NCBI GenBank assembly: GCA_022600215.1
Contig: JAHZKV010000093.1
Coordinates: 1-5,491 of the forward strand
DNA length: 5,491 nt
Direction of reading: 5' to 3'
From: a bacterium
GTDB taxonomy: Bacteria > Chlamydiota > Chlamydiia > Chlamydiales > 2-12-FULL-49-11
A model generated the notes under the pieces. It saw nothing but the letters and a program-made list of their open reading frames with translations, was not told the origin of the DNA and made no database searches. The position numbers and the translations under genes are program-made. Below, piece by piece: positions 1-5,459 of the stretch (within the stretch, counting starts at the first letter, position 1; each line of letters starts with the position of its first letter).

Positions 1-327
1 CGGCACTATAGGAATGCAATTGCCTGCAATGTATCCAGCATCCTCGAGCACTTTACCACCGCTCATGATGTACTTATGGACACGTTTACGCTTGATCTTG
101 CGCTGCCTGACCTCGCGCGTGCCGATAGCTGCAAGCGTGTTCTCTAGCTCTGGATCGTTATCAAAATCTGCTTCGCGATACTTTTCTTCTGTTCCATCAA
201 TAGGGAATGTCATACAGTCAGTGGTAGTGGGATCATCAAAGAATAGGGAGTGAAGAAACTTTGTTTTTTCTTCGGTGATAAAGTGGATGATAAATTCATC
301 GGTAGAAATCTCAAGATAGTGGAGCAT
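1..327 (-). pseudogene. P22-like tailed-phage portal protein, internal fragment lacking its N-terminus
   Basis: Portal proteins form the dodecameric ring at one capsid vertex through which tailed phages package and eject DNA. The minus-strand frame is open from the window edge up to a TAG at 448-450. Its translation contains FFDDPTTTDCMTFPIDG, then EVRQRKIKRKRVHKYIMSG, then GYIAGNCIPIVP. As I recall phage P22 gp1, it has a closely similar arrangement near residues 290-340: a basic IKRRRVYK stretch, a short strand, then IAGEHIPIVPVFG. P22 portal has about 725 residues, so roughly 250 or more N-terminal residues should precede this match. Instead the frame has only one in-frame ATG (325-327), without a Shine-Dalgarno, and stops 120 bases further up. 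The gene is therefore truncated at its 5' end, and its 3' end lies outside the window. The similarity weakens upstream of about position 300, so the true break may be there. GC is about 51% over 1-180, well above the neighbouring genes, which suggests foreign origin. Confidence 0.75.
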
Positions 328-333
328 CTCTAT

Positions 334-380
334 AGCAAAAAGCCTCACTCCATCTATATCAATGGGCAAGGCTTTTTGCT
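334..380 (-). terminator. Strong hairpin, probable (bidirectional) terminator after the small-protein operon
   Basis: AGCAAAAAGCC at 334-344 is perfectly repeated in inverse as GGCTTTTTGCT at 370-380. This gives an 11-bp stem with a 25-base loop, inside which CCAT and ATGG (in either direction) can add four more pairs. It begins 24 bases past the stop of the 51-residue protein (405), where a terminator for the minus-strand operon is expected. The T run lies inside the stem rather than after it, so it is not a textbook intrinsic terminator. Because the arms are symmetric it could act on both strands. It also sits next to the broken portal gene, so it could instead be left over from an integration event. 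Confidence 0.55.
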
Positions 381-404
381 GATTGTGTATCGTGATCAAG
401 GCGC

Positions 405-560
405 TTATGATGCTACCTTGGTTTTTGGAAGAGAAAAAACAGATACTCTATCTTTCCATTGCTCACGCTCTTTCATTAGCTGAACTCTTTCAAAACGCTT
501 TAAAACATTTCTTTTTTTAGCGCCTGTAGTTGCTTTTCCATAACTTTTGTGTCTTGACAT
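405..560 (-). CDS. Small basic protein (Chlamydiota/Verrucomicrobiota small basic protein family), 51 aa
   Basis: This 51-residue protein starts MSRHKSYGKATTGAKKRN, continues VLKRFERVQLMKEREQWKD and ends LPKTKVAS. It is strongly basic, with lysine, arginine and histidine spread along the chain, and has no signal peptide or membrane segment. The layout (basic N-terminus, NVLKRFERV core, a K/R-rich helix ending in QWK, then a PKTK tail) matches what I remember of the small basic protein family defined for Chlamydiota and Verrucomicrobiota (TIGR04137). That family has no settled function; a ribosome or nucleic-acid association is a guess from charge and size. AAAGG precedes the ATG by 7 bases. 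The start codon overlaps the stop of the upstream 55-residue gene by one base (TAATG), so the two are probably translationally coupled. The gene is too short for many annotation pipelines. A longer plus-strand frame across 250-483 is its antisense shadow. Confidence 0.85.
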   Translation of the reverse strand: MSRHKSYGKATTGAKKRNVLKRFERVQLMKEREQWKDRVSVFSLPKTKVAS

Positions 561-727
561 TACTTCACCTTTGGAATAAATACATTATTGCTTGTTAGGG
601 CATTTGAGTGTTCTTTATACCCTTTTTCTAAATTATCTTTTTTAGCTCCAGTTTTAGGAGCCATACTCACATGTCTTTTTCTGTGAGATCTTGCGCGGCG
701 CTCGCCTTGCTTACTTTGTCTGGTCAT
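560..727 (-). CDS. Small highly basic conserved-looking protein, 55 aa, function unknown
   Basis: The product begins MTRQSKQGERRARSHRKRHV, then carries APKTGAKKDNLEKGYKEH, and ends VFIPKVK. The first 20 residues hold nine K/R/H, like RNA-binding ribosomal protein tails, while the second half is more neutral. No membrane segment, cysteine or known catalytic motif is visible. Three signals support it as a real gene: a consensus-like promoter ends 30 bases upstream (757-785), AAAGG lies 6 bases before the ATG, and its stop overlaps the next start by one base. The same ribosome-binding pattern (AAAGGT) precedes both genes of the pair. The stretch TGAKK recurs near the N-terminus of the downstream protein, which may reflect shared ancestry or chance. 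I do not recognise a named family with certainty. Its pairing with the small basic protein suggests a related, possibly translation-linked role, but this is inference. Confidence 0.82.
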   Translation of the reverse strand: MTRQSKQGERRARSHRKRHVSMAPKTGAKKDNLEKGYKEHSNALTSNNVFIPKVK

Positions 728-756
728 TTTCTACCTTTGATTAAAATAAAAAGGCA

Positions 757-785
757 ATTATATAGAAGTGTCCCTTTATGCGCAA
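757..785 (-). promoter_or_regulatory. Sigma-70-type promoter for the small-protein operon
   Basis: On the minus strand TTGCGC (plus 780-785) is followed after exactly 17 bases by a perfect TATAAT (plus 757-762). Initiation would fall near 750, giving a leader of about 20-25 bases before the ATG at 727, with the AAAGG ribosome site inside it. It lies in the 85-bp gap after the DUF502-B stop (813), so the two small genes can be transcribed independently of the upstream five-gene block. A TTGACC lies six bases upstream of the -35 call, but it would give a spacer of 23, too long to be the -35. Confidence 0.65.
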
Positions 786-812
786 GGTCAATTTTATACT
801 CTAGTTATATTT

Positions 813-1463
813 TTAATTACGATCTTTTGGGGTATAAACACCGCAAGAAATGAGGTATTTGAAGGCATCTTCTACAGAAAAGTCTATGCGAGTTAAATAT
901 TTTTCTTCTGTAAGTAATAAGAAGCCAGAGAGCGGGTGGGGGGAAGTTGCTACAAAAACAGATTTTAAGGTTTTTTCTGTGGGGACCTTTTCATTTTTTT
1001 CTTCGTCTAAAACGATAGGTGCATTCCCAGTAACTAAACCAATTGCTTTTGAGTGCTCATTTGGAAAAGGTACTGCTACAACCCTACTAAAGATTTTTTT
1101 ATCTTCGGAAAGGAGTGCTAAAATAATATCTCTTGTACCTTTGTAAATTTTGTTGATCAACGGAATTTTCATCATCCAACGGTGGAAGGTTTTGATGATG
1201 TAGTGGAAAAAGATTCTTTTTCCTAAAAAACCAAGGAGAATTATTCCAAGAAAGAGGGAGATAAGGATTAACAGGCGGGAGATAAGAATGAGGGAAGTGG
1301 AGTGTCTATCAAAATCCACATAGCTTTGACTAAAAAATTTAATAATTTCTTTTACATGCTCTAAAAAAGGTGTGGTCAACAAGTCGATTAAAAAGACAAA
1401 AATAAAGACAGTCACTGCAAGAGGTAAAAGAAGGGCTAGACCTGAGAGGAGGTTTTTTTTCAT
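813..1463 (-). CDS. DUF502 family membrane protein B (tandem paralogue)
   Basis: The product has 216 residues when started at MKKNLLSGL. This ATG is chosen because it overlaps the upstream stop as ATGA and has AAGGAGAG about 11 bases before it; a longer in-frame start at 1526 would run deep into the preceding gene and add a soluble, charged leader to a first membrane helix. Residues 5-27 form one membrane helix, followed by LTTPF (29-33). A second helix spans about 58-82. The cytosolic-looking C-terminal half carries the DUF502 signature PLINKIYKGTRDI (101-113), VPFPNE (131-136), SVFVATSPHPLSGF (168-181) and a final helix ending SCGVYTP. DUF502 proteins are widespread in bacteria and plants but poorly characterised biochemically. 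This one is clearly related to its upstream neighbour along its whole length, so the pair arose by tandem duplication. Translation is probably coupled to that neighbour. Confidence 0.88.
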   Translation of the reverse strand: MKKNLLSGLALLLPLAVTVFIFVFLIDLLTTPFLEHVKEIIKFFSQSYVDFDRHSTSLILISRLLILISLFLGIILLGFLGKRIFFHYIIKTFHRWMMKIPLINKIYKGTRDIILALLSEDKKIFSRVVAVPFPNEHSKAIGLVTGNAPIVLDEEKNEKVPTEKTLKSVFVATSPHPLSGFLLLTEEKYLTRIDFSVEDAFKYLISCGVYTPKDRN

Positions 1464-2131
1464 GTTTGTGGACTCTCCTTGATCATGCCTTTTTTCTCTA
1501 GATCCTCTGGATGAACAATACCACAAGAGACAATAAATTTAATGGCAGCCTCTGGCTTCATTTTGAGGTAGTAGATGTCTTTTATATTGAAGATGATGGT
1601 AAATCCAGTGGTTGGATTAGGAGTGGTTGGAACAAAGACAGAGATCATCTCGTGTCCTGTTTCCTCATTGATCTCTTTAGGAGCTTTCTCAGATAAAAAC
1701 CCAAGAGTGTAGATCCCTTCTTTTGGAAATGGTACAAGAACCACTTGTTTAAAGGACTTCTTGTCTTGGCCAAAAAGGTGAGAGACGATCTCTTTAGATG
1801 TCTTATACACTTTGTTGATCAAAGGGAGCTTGTGGACGATGTATTCTCCTGCCTGGATAAGGTAGTGGATAAAAAACCAACGAGCGAGCATACCGAGTAA
1901 AAGGATGAAGACAAAAAGTCCTACTAAAATGATCAGCTGGCTAGTGACTGTTACTAGTTTATCACCGTGTAGAAGGAAAAAACCATGCTCTTTTAGGGAG
2001 CTATTTTCTAAAAATTGGGAAACAAAACCTACAAACGGATTGGTTAAAAAGCGAACAACAAAAGCAATGATTAATACCGTTAATACACTTGGGAGGAGAA
2101 GAATGAGGCCTGTTAAAAAATATTTTTTCAT
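1460..2131 (-). CDS. DUF502 family membrane protein A (tandem paralogue)
   Basis: The 223-residue product has a membrane helix at about 5-27, the family motif LTNPF at 29-33, a second helix at about 63-87, and then the conserved C-terminal domain: PLINKVYKTSKEI (103-115), VPFPKEG (133-139), SVFVPTTPNPTTGF (164-177) and EAAIKFIVSCGIV (194-206). These are the standard DUF502 landmarks and the length is normal for the family. The TTPNPTTGF segment is better preserved here than in paralogue B (TSPHPLSGF), so this may be the copy closer to the ancestral form. A GGGAG lies only four bases before the ATG, a tight spacing. The gene begins 50 bp after the smpB stop, the only gap in the five-gene block. 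That gap holds a TATAAT on the coding strand (2159-2164), but no convincing -35 box. Its stop overlaps the start of paralogue B as ATGA. Function is unknown beyond an inner-membrane location. Confidence 0.92.
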   Translation of the reverse strand: MKKYFLTGLILLLPSVLTVLIIAFVVRFLTNPFVGFVSQFLENSSLKEHGFFLLHGDKLVTVTSQLIILVGLFVFILLLGMLARWFFIHYLIQAGEYIVHKLPLINKVYKTSKEIVSHLFGQDKKSFKQVVLVPFPKEGIYTLGFLSEKAPKEINEETGHEMISVFVPTTPNPTTGFTIIFNIKDIYYLKMKPEAAIKFIVSCGIVHPEDLEKKGMIKESPQT

Positions 2132-2181
2132 TATACTCCCAGTATAGCGACCTTTTTGATTATAGAAAAGGGCTAATCCTG

Positions 2182-2649
2182 CTAGCTATTTTTCATCGCT
2201 CTATCCATTTCACGATCTTGGCTCTTTTTCTTTAAAGAGGCGCGTTTGTCAAAGAGTTTTTTACCGCGGCAGAGGCCAATTTTTAGTTTGACATAACCGG
2301 TTTTGGTAAAATACATAGAGAGTCCAATAAGGGAGATCCCTTTTTCCTCTTTTTGCTTCTTGAGTTTTTGGATTTCACTTCTATGAAGGAGGAGCTTACG
2401 CTCGCGGCGCTCTTCATGGTTAAAAATATTACCAAATTTATAGGGAGCAATGAAAGATTGCATTAAAAACGCTTCATTTTTTTTGATGGTGATATAATTA
2501 TCTCGCAGCTCTCCTCCACCATCGCGAAGGGATTTGACTTCCGTTCCAAGAAGCTTAATTCCAGCCTCCATCGTGTCAATCACTTCGTAGTGGTGATAAG
2601 CGGCTCTGTTGGAAACGAGCTCTAGGGAAGTGTGTTTTTTCTTTTTCAT
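2182..2649 (-). CDS. smpB: SsrA (tmRNA)-binding protein SmpB
   Basis: SmpB binds tmRNA and brings it to stalled ribosomes for trans-translation, which releases the ribosome and tags the unfinished peptide for degradation. The 155-residue length is normal. Conserved elements appear in order: SNRAAYHHYEVIDTMEAGI (13-31), LGTEVKSLRDG (34-44), the beta-barrel strand YITIKKNEAFL (52-62), GNIFNHEERRERKLLLHRSEI (73-93), EKGISLIGLSMYF (102-114), VKLKIGLCRGKKLFDKR (120-136), and a basic tail ending REMDRAMKNS. That tail is the part known to enter the mRNA path of the ribosome, and it looks intact. The ATG overlaps the TerC-like stop as ATGA, and AAGGAT lies about 11 bases upstream. No tmRNA gene (ssrA) is present in the window. 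The coupling to TerC and DUF502 genes is positional and does not by itself imply a shared function. Confidence 0.97.
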   Translation of the reverse strand: MKKKKHTSLELVSNRAAYHHYEVIDTMEAGIKLLGTEVKSLRDGGGELRDNYITIKKNEAFLMQSFIAPYKFGNIFNHEERRERKLLLHRSEIQKLKKQKEEKGISLIGLSMYFTKTGYVKLKIGLCRGKKLFDKRASLKKKSQDREMDRAMKNS

Positions 2650-3362
2650 AGATCTATTTTATCCTTCGAGCGCCATTTCGTCGAGTAAAAAGCATATAAA
2701 ATGATTCCTATTACTCCAATTCCAAAAATGGTATCGATAATTTTTGCTCCGTGATGGAAGGATAGGCCGGAGATGATAAGCTTTACACCAATCCACCCGA
2801 TGAGGTAGTAAGCAATTTTTTCAATGATGGGATGCTTATTTAAAAAGAGGAGGAGAGAGGTGGCAAAAAATCGAAGGGTAATAAGGCCAAAAGCTCCGCC
2901 AATATAGGCGACCCAGATTTTGCTTTGTATTTCTTCTGGGTTGTAGAGAAAGGAGAGAAGGCCAAGAGCTAAGAAGATAGAGTCGATGGCAAATAAAATG
3001 TCTGTTAGCTCAATAGATATTATACCAAAAAGGAGGGAGATAGGTTTACTTTTGCCGCTGCTTTTCTTTTTCTTATGGCGCATATGGGAAATAGTAAGGT
3101 ATATCAGGTACGCTCCTCCAAGAATTTGAAGGGGGTTCATCACAAAAAGGTAGGCGGCAAAGGAGATGATAAGGGCTCGAACAATAAGGGAGGACCATAT
3201 TCCTAAGAGGAGGGAGGCGCGACGCTTTTTCGGATCAATGCGATCAAGAATTATTGAGATACCTAAGATATTGTCTGCAGAAAGGAAAATTTCCATCACA
3301 AACAAAATGAGGATAATGAAAAGATCCCACGGGGCAAAAGTTTGGGTTTGTAGAACGCTCAA
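2646..3362 (-). CDS. TerC family integral membrane protein (probable metal-ion homeostasis/export)
   Basis: The 238-residue product has about seven hydrophobic segments and the paired acidic motifs of the TerC superfamily: EIFLSADNILGISIIL (24-39), with E24, D30 and N31 in the first helix, and SIELTDILFAIDSIF (116-130), with E118, D121 and D127 in a later helix. A charged, lysine-rich loop (HKKKKSSGKSK, 96-106) separates the two halves, as in TerC, Alx and YkoY relatives. Studied members are linked to tellurite resistance or to manganese export coupled to secreted metalloproteins; the substrate cannot be read from the sequence. The start codon is TTG at 3360-3362, chosen because it overlaps the upstream stop as TTGA, like the ATGA joins further down, and because the next ATG (residue 23) would remove half of the first motif helix. 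No Shine-Dalgarno precedes it, so translation probably depends on re-initiation after the hydrolase. Confidence 0.9.
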   Translation of the reverse strand: MSVLQTQTFAPWDLFIILILFVMEIFLSADNILGISIILDRIDPKKRRASLLLGIWSSLIVRALIISFAAYLFVMNPLQILGGAYLIYLTISHMRHKKKKSSGKSKPISLLFGIISIELTDILFAIDSIFLALGLLSFLYNPEEIQSKIWVAYIGGAFGLITLRFFATSLLLFLNKHPIIEKIAYYLIGWIGVKLIISGLSFHHGAKIIDTIFGIGVIGIILYAFYSTKWRSKDKIDL

Positions 3363-4366
3363 TTGTCTAATAGGTATTGGTTTAATTTTCTTTGTGCTTC
3401 ACCATAGGAAAACCATGAGCATTTCCCTTTACTGAAAAAGGAGCTGTAGTGTCCTCCTGGAACAGAGATAAGGCATTTATCACAAAGTGTATCATGGCTC
3501 TGTATTTTATGAGAATATCTATATGCATCAAAGATATGCTTTGCATGGTTTGCAAAAGTTGCCTCTCCATCTGCAGAGAGAATGAAAGGAGGATTTTTGA
3601 TCTTTTCCACTAACTCTTGTACTGGGTAGGAATAATGGCGATCAATAATTCCGGAAAAGAGAAATGATCCTGCTACTGCTTCCATGGAAGAGAAGGGACG
3701 ATCAAGGATGAGTGGGGAGGGAGGGTGCTCATAGGCAAGGTAAGCGGCTGCGGCAGCCCCAAAAGATTTTCCATATAGGAGGATTTCACCAGATAGGGAG
3801 TCGTAGGCGCTCTCTGCTATTTCTTTGCAACGCTCCCACGGAGGAAAATAGGATCCGCCCTCTTCTTCGAAAAAATCTACTACTAATACGTTATAGCCGC
3901 GAAGGGAGAAATTAAGGATTTCTCGTGCTTGCATTGCTGCTGGCAAGGTATAGTCTAAAAAGATGAGCACTGTTTTTTCTTTTGCTTCCCGTAAATATTT
4001 CACTTCTGCAGGAAAAGAAAAGAGACTGGATAGACTATGAGAAGCAAGATTTGCTTCAAAGATCTCTATAAGTTTGGTGTTTTTTGCATGGCGAAGCTGC
4101 TCTCTCCATTTACCAAATACTTTTCCACTGTTATATTTTACCGAGGCGCTAGATAAATAAAAGCCGGAAAAACCATGGGTTTTATCTAAGGTTTCTGCTC
4201 CTAAGTCTTTGAAAAAGAGTTTGCATTGTTTTTCGATGCGGTAAAAACCTGTAAATGGAATCTCTCTTTTAGGTTCGGCAAATGCAATGCCATTTTGAGC
4301 CACTTTATGGGATAGGGGAAGCCCATGGAGTGATATAGTAGCAAGTAGTAGCGCAAAATATTTCAT
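3359..4366 (-). CDS. Secreted or envelope alpha/beta hydrolase, 335 aa
   Basis: The protein opens with a hydrophobic stretch, MKYFALLLATISLHGLPLS, which could be a Sec signal peptide. An N-terminal region of about 110 residues with no recognised domain comes before an alpha/beta-hydrolase core. The core shows strand TVLIFLDYT (132-140), strand GYNVLVVDFF (157-166), the nucleophile elbow LLYGKSFGAAAAAYLAYE (196-213) with S201 in GKSFG, a strand SPLILDRPFSS (217-227), FILSADGEATF (261-271) with D266 as likely acid, and VPGGHYSSFF (302-311) with H306 as likely base. All three triad positions are therefore present. Similar core orders occur in many hydrolases and peptidase-like proteins, and the substrate cannot be assigned. 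Cysteines C294 and C297 in DTLCDKCL could form a disulphide or bind metal. No Shine-Dalgarno is visible before the ATG. This is the first gene of the five-gene block, and its upstream AT-rich DNA probably holds the block's promoter. Confidence 0.85.
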   Translation of the reverse strand: MKYFALLLATISLHGLPLSHKVAQNGIAFAEPKREIPFTGFYRIEKQCKLFFKDLGAETLDKTHGFSGFYLSSASVKYNSGKVFGKWREQLRHAKNTKLIEIFEANLASHSLSSLFSFPAEVKYLREAKEKTVLIFLDYTLPAAMQAREILNFSLRGYNVLVVDFFEEEGGSYFPPWERCKEIAESAYDSLSGEILLYGKSFGAAAAAYLAYEHPPSPLILDRPFSSMEAVAGSFLFSGIIDRHYSYPVQELVEKIKNPPFILSADGEATFANHAKHIFDAYRYSHKIQSHDTLCDKCLISVPGGHYSSFFSKGKCSWFSYGEAQRKLNQYLLDN

Positions 4367-4670
4367 AGTAAATATACTTTATCTTTAAAAACTCTATATA
4401 TTTAATTAGGAAATATAAGGAAACATAAATATTAAGATTTCTTTATAGAACAAGAGAGATGCCTTTTTTAGGATAGTAAGCCCTTTTTTTTGAAGACATT
4501 ATAATTAAAAGTTGTTTAAAAAACAGCTAATTTTTTATATAAACCATTTAATTAAAAGGAGTTTAATTAAATTATTAAGAGAGTGTTTAGGGGTGCTTAG
4601 GATTTCATCTAGATTAGAGGAGGGTAGAGTAAACATTTGCTTGCTGGATTGATAAGGATGATAGGTTGAC
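4367..4670. other. AT-rich intergenic region with TTTAATTA repeats; no supported gene
   Basis: This stretch separates the coiled-coil gene from the hydrolase block. It holds three copies of TTTAATTA (near 4401, 4547 and 4562; the last two, TTTAATTAAA, lie close together around AAGGAG). It also has a small imperfect hairpin, GTTGTTT/AAACAGC, at 4511-4527, followed on the plus strand by TAATTTTTT. On the minus strand a weak terminator for the coiled-coil gene and a promoter for the hydrolase block would be expected here. A TTGTTC/TATTTA pair with 16-base spacing exists near 4422-4452, but in DNA this AT-rich it is not convincing. No tRNA or other structured RNA was recognised. Confidence 0.5.
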
Positions 4671-5459
4671 CTATTTTACTTCCCATCTCTTTAAAATGGC
4701 GGTAGCTTGGGGGTGTAACACACATGTAGTTGTACCAAAACATGCAACTCTTTTGCGAATTAACTCGTTAGCCGCTCTTTGAAATTTATCTCTTTTTTCG
4801 AGCAAAGCCAAAACTTCACCAATAGATTTGGGTTCTACCAATTGTGCTTGCAAGGTTTGAACACTTTGTTCTAATTTGGCTATTTCATCTTGAATCCGCT
4901 GGAGTTTTGCTCTTTTTTGGCGCTCTTCTTTTGTTATTTCTTTCCGAGAGTCTATTTTATCTATAGAGAAGACTATCCAATGAATTTCTAGTTGTGCTTG
5001 ATCTATAAAATTCATAAATTGCATTTTTTCTTGTTGGACTTGCTCTAATTCTATTGACGAGGGTATCTCTAATCCAGCTTCTAGTTTCGATTTAGTGCTT
5101 AAGGTAAGCTTTCTTGCATGTGCGTATTGGCTTCGAACGAATCGATTTGCAAAATCTTCGTCTAATTCCTCTGTAGAGAATAATTGGCTTACATCTAAGG
5201 AGTGTCTTTCAGCTAGGAGCGTTAATCTATGAAAAGAAACTCTTAGATTAAGTGTATACAGGCTTATATTTAATTGTCTCATTAACTCGGCTATTGGACC
5301 AATAAAGGACATAAGATCATCATCATCATTTTCTCTCGTCACGGGATATTTTAAAGCTATTTTTGTTCTCATTTCGTATAAAGCTTCGAGGACTTCATGA
5401 TTTGGTGATTGTGGGTCATCCTCAAGGTTCTCTTTAAGTATTTGGTGTAAATCTTCCAT
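4671..5459 (-). CDS. Hypothetical coiled-coil protein, possibly 5'-partial
   Basis: I do not recognise this protein. From the ATG at 5457-5459 it has 262 residues, is acidic at the N-terminus (EDLHQILKENLEDDP, then ENDDDD near residue 43) and becomes basic towards the C-terminus. It is almost entirely predicted helix. The stretch at about 170-210 (SRKEITKEERQKRAKLQ, then IQDEIAKLEQSVQTLQAQL) has heptad-like spacing typical of a coiled coil. There is no signal peptide or clear membrane helix. The last 25 residues hold two cysteines (CFGTTTC). The ATG has no close Shine-Dalgarno: the only purine-rich stretch (AAAGAGAGAAAAGA) lies about 20 or more bases upstream. The frame also stays open to the window edge, reading KERKDCAICR before the Met, so the true start may lie outside the window. 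It may be a structural, chaperone or lineage-specific secreted protein, but none of these is shown. Confidence 0.65.
   Translation of the reverse strand: MEDLHQILKENLEDDPQSPNHEVLEALYEMRTKIALKYPVTRENDDDDLMSFIGPIAELMRQLNISLYTLNLRVSFHRLTLLAERHSLDVSQLFSTEELDEDFANRFVRSQYAHARKLTLSTKSKLEAGLEIPSSIELEQVQQEKMQFMNFIDQAQLEIHWIVFSIDKIDSRKEITKEERQKRAKLQRIQDEIAKLEQSVQTLQAQLVEPKSIGEVLALLEKRDKFQRAANELIRKRVACFGTTTCVLHPQATAILKRWEVK

Noticed and set aside
14..253. Plus-strand 79-codon frame
   Set aside because: It is the reverse-strand shadow of the portal fragment, whose minus-strand translation has recognisable motifs; the plus-strand product is serine-rich with no family resemblance.
250..483. Plus-strand 77-codon frame starting with GTG and including NLKIVEHLYSKKPHS
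   Set aside because: It is antisense to the 3' half of the 51-residue small basic protein, the hairpin and the portal fragment, and it has no ribosome site. The minus-strand genes explain the region better.
671..853. Plus-strand 60-codon frame with a signal-peptide-like start
   Set aside because: It overlaps the 55-residue basic gene and its promoter on the opposite strand. The minus-strand gene has promoter, ribosome site and coupling support.
1464..1526. Longer N-terminus (21 extra residues) for DUF502 protein B
   Set aside because: It would overlap the upstream gene by 67 bases and put a charged leader before a standard DUF502 first helix; the ATGA start at 1463 is far better.
2132..2181. 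Independent promoter for DUF502-A (TATAAT at 2159-2164, minus strand)
   Set aside because: No -35 box is recognisable at 16-18 bases spacing (AGCTAG at 17), and the gap is short enough for simple read-through from smpB, so it was left unannotated.
4430..4530. Terminator or structured RNA around the T-rich runs GCCTTTTTTA and GCCCTTTTTTTT
   Set aside because: The two runs are direct rather than inverted repeats and have no GC-rich stem before them; the nearby GTTGTTT/AAACAGC hairpin is weak and imperfect.
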